Assembly: GCF_001652915.1 (NCBI RefSeq)
Contig: NZ_BBQI01000064.1
Span: forward strand, 33,235-97,234
Source of the DNA: Cupriavidus sp. D384
GTDB lineage: Bacteria; Pseudomonadota; Gammaproteobacteria; Burkholderiales; Burkholderiaceae
DNA length: 64,000 nucleotides
Direction of reading: 5' to 3'
Within the stretch, counting starts at the first letter, position 1. Each line of letters begins with the position of its first letter. The notes under the pieces were generated by a model. The model did not search any database and had not been told where the DNA came from. It saw only the letters and a program-made list of their open reading frames with translations. A program made the translations under genes and the position numbers. Below are positions 61,601 through 64,000 of the stretch, piece by piece.

Positions 61601-61739
61601 TTCCGAGGTGCAGCGGCCGCTGGCCGTGGTGGTGATTGGCGGGCTGATCACGTCGACGCTGCTGACGCTGGTGATGGTGCCCACGCTGTACCGCTGGTTC
61701 GACGACCGCAAGCCCGAGCCGCGCGACATGTCGGTGTAA
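58623..61739 (+). CDS. CzcA/CusA-type heavy-metal RND pump
   Basis: 1038 residues, the usual HME-RND length. Twelve membrane helices and two large periplasmic loops are seen; [34 protein letters not shown] is the family N-terminus. The TM4 signature reads [26 protein letters not shown]. It keeps the central Asp and the final EN but lacks the leading DFG Asp of CzcA/CnrA types, so the ion cannot be assigned from this motif. It pumps cations or other substrates out with the preceding adaptor and outer-membrane factor. The operon order C-B-A matches czc. Confidence 0.93.
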   Translation: [1038 protein letters not shown]

Positions 61740-61783
61740 TGGCGTGAGCGCGTAAGGGATTTCTGCCGCAGTACAATGGCAAC

Positions 61784-61816
61784 CGGCCGGCATGCATCGC
61801 GCGTGCCGGCCGTTTT
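61784..61816 (+). terminator. Intrinsic terminator of the RND operon
   Basis: Perfect 9-bp arms CGGCCGGCA (61784-61792) and TGCCGGCCG (61804-61812) are followed by TTTT. It lies 44 bases after the pump stop and just ahead of the next gene's ribosome site. Confidence 0.7.
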
Positions 61817-61833
61817 CGTTCTGGAGTACATCT

Positions 61834-62199
61834 GTGACAACACACATGCGCCGCAAGCTCGTGACGTCCCTGGCCTGCGTGGCGATCGGGCTGCCGATGG
61901 TGGCAGCCGCCGCCGACGCCCCCGTCAACATCGAAATGGGCCAGCGTGGCGGCCGGCCCGAAGCGCCCGAGGCGCCGGTGGCCTGCATGGAGGCCGTCAA
62001 GGCCAAACTGCCGAATCCCGACAAGTTCCGCTGGGTGCAGGGTACCTCGCGCCGCGTGGCGGAAGACGTCTATAGCGTGGTGGGCAGCATCGAGTTCGTG
62101 AACCAGGCCGGCGAGGCGCGCAAGGGCGAAGCCCAGTGCGACGTGATGCGCGCACCGGGCAACCAGTTCATCGTGCCGAAGGTCCGGCTGCCGCAGTAA
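61834..62199 (+). CDS. Small periplasmic protein, unknown
   Basis: 121 residues from GTG 61834, chosen because GGAG lies 7 bases upstream; the ATG at 61846 is 19 bases from it. The signal peptide MRRKLVTSLACVAIGLPMVAAAADA precedes a mature domain of about 95 residues with two Cys (ACMEAV, AQCDVM), which may pair, and an AEDVYSVVGSIEFVNQAGEARKG beta region. It lies behind the RND terminator with no clear promoter of its own, so read-through expression is possible. I do not recognise the family. Confidence 0.75.
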   Translation: MTTHMRRKLVTSLACVAIGLPMVAAAADAPVNIEMGQRGGRPEAPEAPVACMEAVKAKLPNPDKFRWVQGTSRRVAEDVYSVVGSIEFVNQAGEARKGEAQCDVMRAPGNQFIVPKVRLPQ

Positions 62200-62207
62200 G
62201 CGGCGGG

Positions 62208-63230
62208 TCAGGCCGTTTCCGTCGCCCCCACGGGCGCCGGGGCGGCAGGCACCGCTGGCGAAGGCAGCAGCGTGCCGCGCCGCAGCAGCGCCACCGTCTT
62301 CCAGATCAGCAGGCCAATGATCGCGTTGGCCGCGACGAACAGCGCGAACGCAGCGCCTTCCAGATCGCCGCCGCCGCGGGCGACCATGCGGATCGCCATG
62401 CCGGGCAGGGCGGCCACGCCGAAGCTGAACGCCCAGTAGCCCGGCGAAAAACGCTGCGTGCCGATCCACGGCAGCAGCCGCAGCATCAACAGCGCCTGGT
62501 ACAGGCCATAACCCAGCAGCGCATACGCAAACAGGTCGGGCTGGCCTTGCGTCAGCGCCAGGTAGGCCGTGCCGCCCACCACGGGCGGCGCAATCTGGAT
62601 GCCCAGCAGCGCGCGGCGTGCCTCGGGCAGCGGCGCATTGACGGCCGCGCGATTCAGCAGCATCGATTCGATGGCGATCCACGACAGCAGGCTCGCGCCG
62701 AACAGCAGCATGCCAATGGTGTGCCATCCGAACAGCATGGCCGACGTGGCGCCCACGAAGCCCGGCGCCACAGCCGGCAGATAGGCGGCCGGTGTCACGG
62801 CTTCGGGCCGGATGCCGCCTTGCCAGAGCCGCCCATGCAAGGCCGCGCCCAGCGCCAGTTGCCCGACCGTCGCGGCGACGAGCAGCGCAACCGCCACCTG
62901 CGGCGCATAGGGATGCACCAGCTGCGTCGCAAGCAGCGTGGAGGTGGGGATCAGTGCCGCGAACGACGACTGCACCGGATCGGCCATTTCCGCGCGGGCC
63001 GCGGCCGGTGCCACCAGCCACTTGTGCGCATAGGCGCCCAGCAGCAACAGCCAGATCCCCAGGCCCAGCCAGGCCAGCACCGTGGCCGGCAGCGTGGGCA
63101 GGACCCATACGTGGAGGGCGCCGCGCCAGACATTGGCCAACTCCAGCGTGCCGACGGCCATGCCGAAGAACGACAGCGGAATGGTCCGGACGGTGGGGAA
63201 TGAGGTAGGGAATGGGGTGGGGGCGCCCAT
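62208..63230 (-). CDS. TehA/TDT-family membrane transporter
   Basis: 340 residues with about ten membrane helices. The N-terminus PLSFFGMAVGTLELANVWR matches the TehA/SLAC1 opening helix, and SPGYWAFSFGVAALPGMAIRM resembles a later family helix. TDT members pass anions or dicarboxylates and, when overproduced, give tellurite resistance. The substrate here is unknown. It converges with the small periplasmic gene at 8 bases distance and diverges from the DUF1579 gene across 262 bases with a palindrome. Confidence 0.8.
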   Translation of the reverse strand: MGAPTPFPTSFPTVRTIPLSFFGMAVGTLELANVWRGALHVWVLPTLPATVLAWLGLGIWLLLLGAYAHKWLVAPAAARAEMADPVQSSFAALIPTSTLLATQLVHPYAPQVAVALLVAATVGQLALGAALHGRLWQGGIRPEAVTPAAYLPAVAPGFVGATSAMLFGWHTIGMLLFGASLLSWIAIESMLLNRAAVNAPLPEARRALLGIQIAPPVVGGTAYLALTQGQPDLFAYALLGYGLYQALLMLRLLPWIGTQRFSPGYWAFSFGVAALPGMAIRMVARGGGDLEGAAFALFVAANAIIGLLIWKTVALLRRGTLLPSPAVPAAPAPVGATETA

Positions 63231-63431
63231 GATCGGCTCGCATTCGGTTCTTGTTGATGTATCGGATAGTACGCAGACATGGACGGGGCCGCAGACGCGG
63301 GCGGCTCAATGTCTTGCTCGTCCGTCTCAATGCGTCTGGCGGCGCGCGATGCATGGCGCATGAGGCTCAAGATTAAGTTTCTGTCATTCAGCCACGCCAA
63401 TGTGGACATCGATCCGATCGTCACCTACGAT

Positions 63432-63450
63432 TTGTGTACGCTGTACACAA
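63432..63450. promoter_or_regulatory. Palindromic candidate operator upstream of the DUF1579 gene
   Basis: TTGTGTAC (63432-63439), GCT, GTACACAA (63443-63450): perfect 8-bp arms with a 3-base centre, about 42 bases before the DUF1579 ATG and between divergent genes. A TetR- or GntR-type dimer is the likely binder. Confidence 0.6.
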
Positions 63451-63492
63451 GGCAGCGGCACCGATCTGAATTCATTCACTGGAGACCCTGGC

Positions 63493-64000
63493 ATGAATGT
63501 CGAAACCACCCACGAACACCGCTGGCTGCACAGGCTGGTTGGCAACTGGACTGCGGAAGGCGAAGCCCAGATGGGCCCGGAAGGCCCCACCGAGAAGTGG
63601 AAGATCCCCGAGCAGGTAAGCAAGGTTGGCGAGACCTGGGTGCAGACCCGCTCCGAAGGGGAATTCCCCGGCTGCGGGCCGGCCATGACGGTCATGACGC
63701 TGGGCTACGACCCCGCGCGCAAGCACTTTGTGGGCACCTTTATCGGCTCGATGATGACCCATATGTGGATCTACGAGGGCGACCTGGAGGCCGACGGCAA
63801 GACGCTGACCCTGCGCGCCGATGGTCCGGCGTTTGGGCCGGACGGCACCGTGGTGCCGGGCAAGATGGCGAAATATCGCGATGTGGTGGCGTTCCAGGAC
63901 GACGATAACCGTACGCTCACGTCGTTCATGCAGGCCGACAACGGCGAGTGGATCCAGATCATGCAGGCCCGCTACCGGCGGGACAGGGAGTCGGGCCCCC
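63493..64000 (+). CDS. DUF1579-family protein, cut by the right edge
   Basis: 169 residues seen and no stop before the window ends. The start ATG at 63493 lies behind GGAGACCCTGGC. The sequence HRWLHRLVGNWTAEGEAQMGPEGP and the later TLGYDPARKHFVGTFIGSMMTHMWIYEG are typical of DUF1579, a beta-barrel domain of unknown function, probably ligand-binding. No signal peptide is seen, so it is cytoplasmic. Confidence 0.85.
   Translation, partial: MNVETTHEHRWLHRLVGNWTAEGEAQMGPEGPTEKWKIPEQVSKVGETWVQTRSEGEFPGCGPAMTVMTLGYDPARKHFVGTFIGSMMTHMWIYEGDLEADGKTLTLRADGPAFGPDGTVVPGKMAKYRDVVAFQDDDNRTLTSFMQADNGEWIQIMQARYRRDRESGP

Noticed and set aside
1..64000. Search for tRNA, rRNA, insertion-sequence ends and att sites
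   Set aside because: No cloverleaf with CCA-adjacent genes, no transposase or integrase, and no paired terminal repeats were found by reading.

Overview
The window is GC-rich, densely coded DNA that reads like a beta-proteobacterial chromosome of the Burkholderiaceae, most likely Cupriavidus or a close relative. That assignment is inferred from the gene families present: four Bug-type solute receptors, many acyl-CoA catabolic genes, a Ku/LigD pair, an OFA-type MFS carrier with its small subunit, and a heavy-metal-type RND operon. I saw no rRNA, tRNA, CRISPR array, prophage or insertion sequence.

1-5.6 kb holds mixed single genes: a C-terminal gene fragment, a LysR regulator, a lipoprotein hydrolase, a Bug receptor, a NYN-domain nuclease-like gene with atypical base use, and a Gln-rich small protein. 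5.6-14.8 kb holds a BON-domain periplasmic protein and then a DNA-repair island on the minus strand: LigD, a small membrane protein, a hybrid histidine kinase, a 49-residue proline-rich protein and Ku. Two short-chain dehydrogenases follow. 14.9-23.5 kb holds an OFA-family MFS carrier with a 45-residue small subunit, a PhoX-like Tat protein, two outer-membrane barrel proteins and a LysR regulator.

23.5-50.9 kb is the core of the window: a large acyl-CoA catabolic region built from two bidirectional units. Unit 1 runs leftward from about 30.46 kb (two acyl-CoA dehydrogenases, a thiolase-like protein without catalytic cysteines, a DUF35 partner, a MaoC hydratase, a CoA transferase, an AraC-like regulator) and rightward from 30.69 kb (acyl-CoA ligase, Bug receptor). 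Unit 2 diverges from 40.2-40.4 kb, leftward (racemase-like CoA enzyme, two Bug receptors, ligase) and rightward (ligase, SCP2-type thiolase with its cysteine, split MaoC pair, SDR, acyl-CoA dehydrogenase). An isomerase-like crotonase gene, a frameshifted LysR gene, a MalT-type LuxR regulator and a further ligase complete it. Together these genes could take up an organic acid, make its CoA thioester, set the alpha-methyl configuration, dehydrogenate, hydrate and cleave the chain. The substrate cannot be read from the sequence.

50.9-55.1 kb holds two NADPH-type reductases, DkgB-like and Old Yellow Enzyme, that share a near-identical promoter element. They flank a tannase-family lipoprotein. 55.3-64 kb holds a CzcCBA-like RND efflux operon preceded by a small secreted acidic protein, then a secreted small protein, a TehA/TDT-family membrane protein and the start of a DUF1579 gene.
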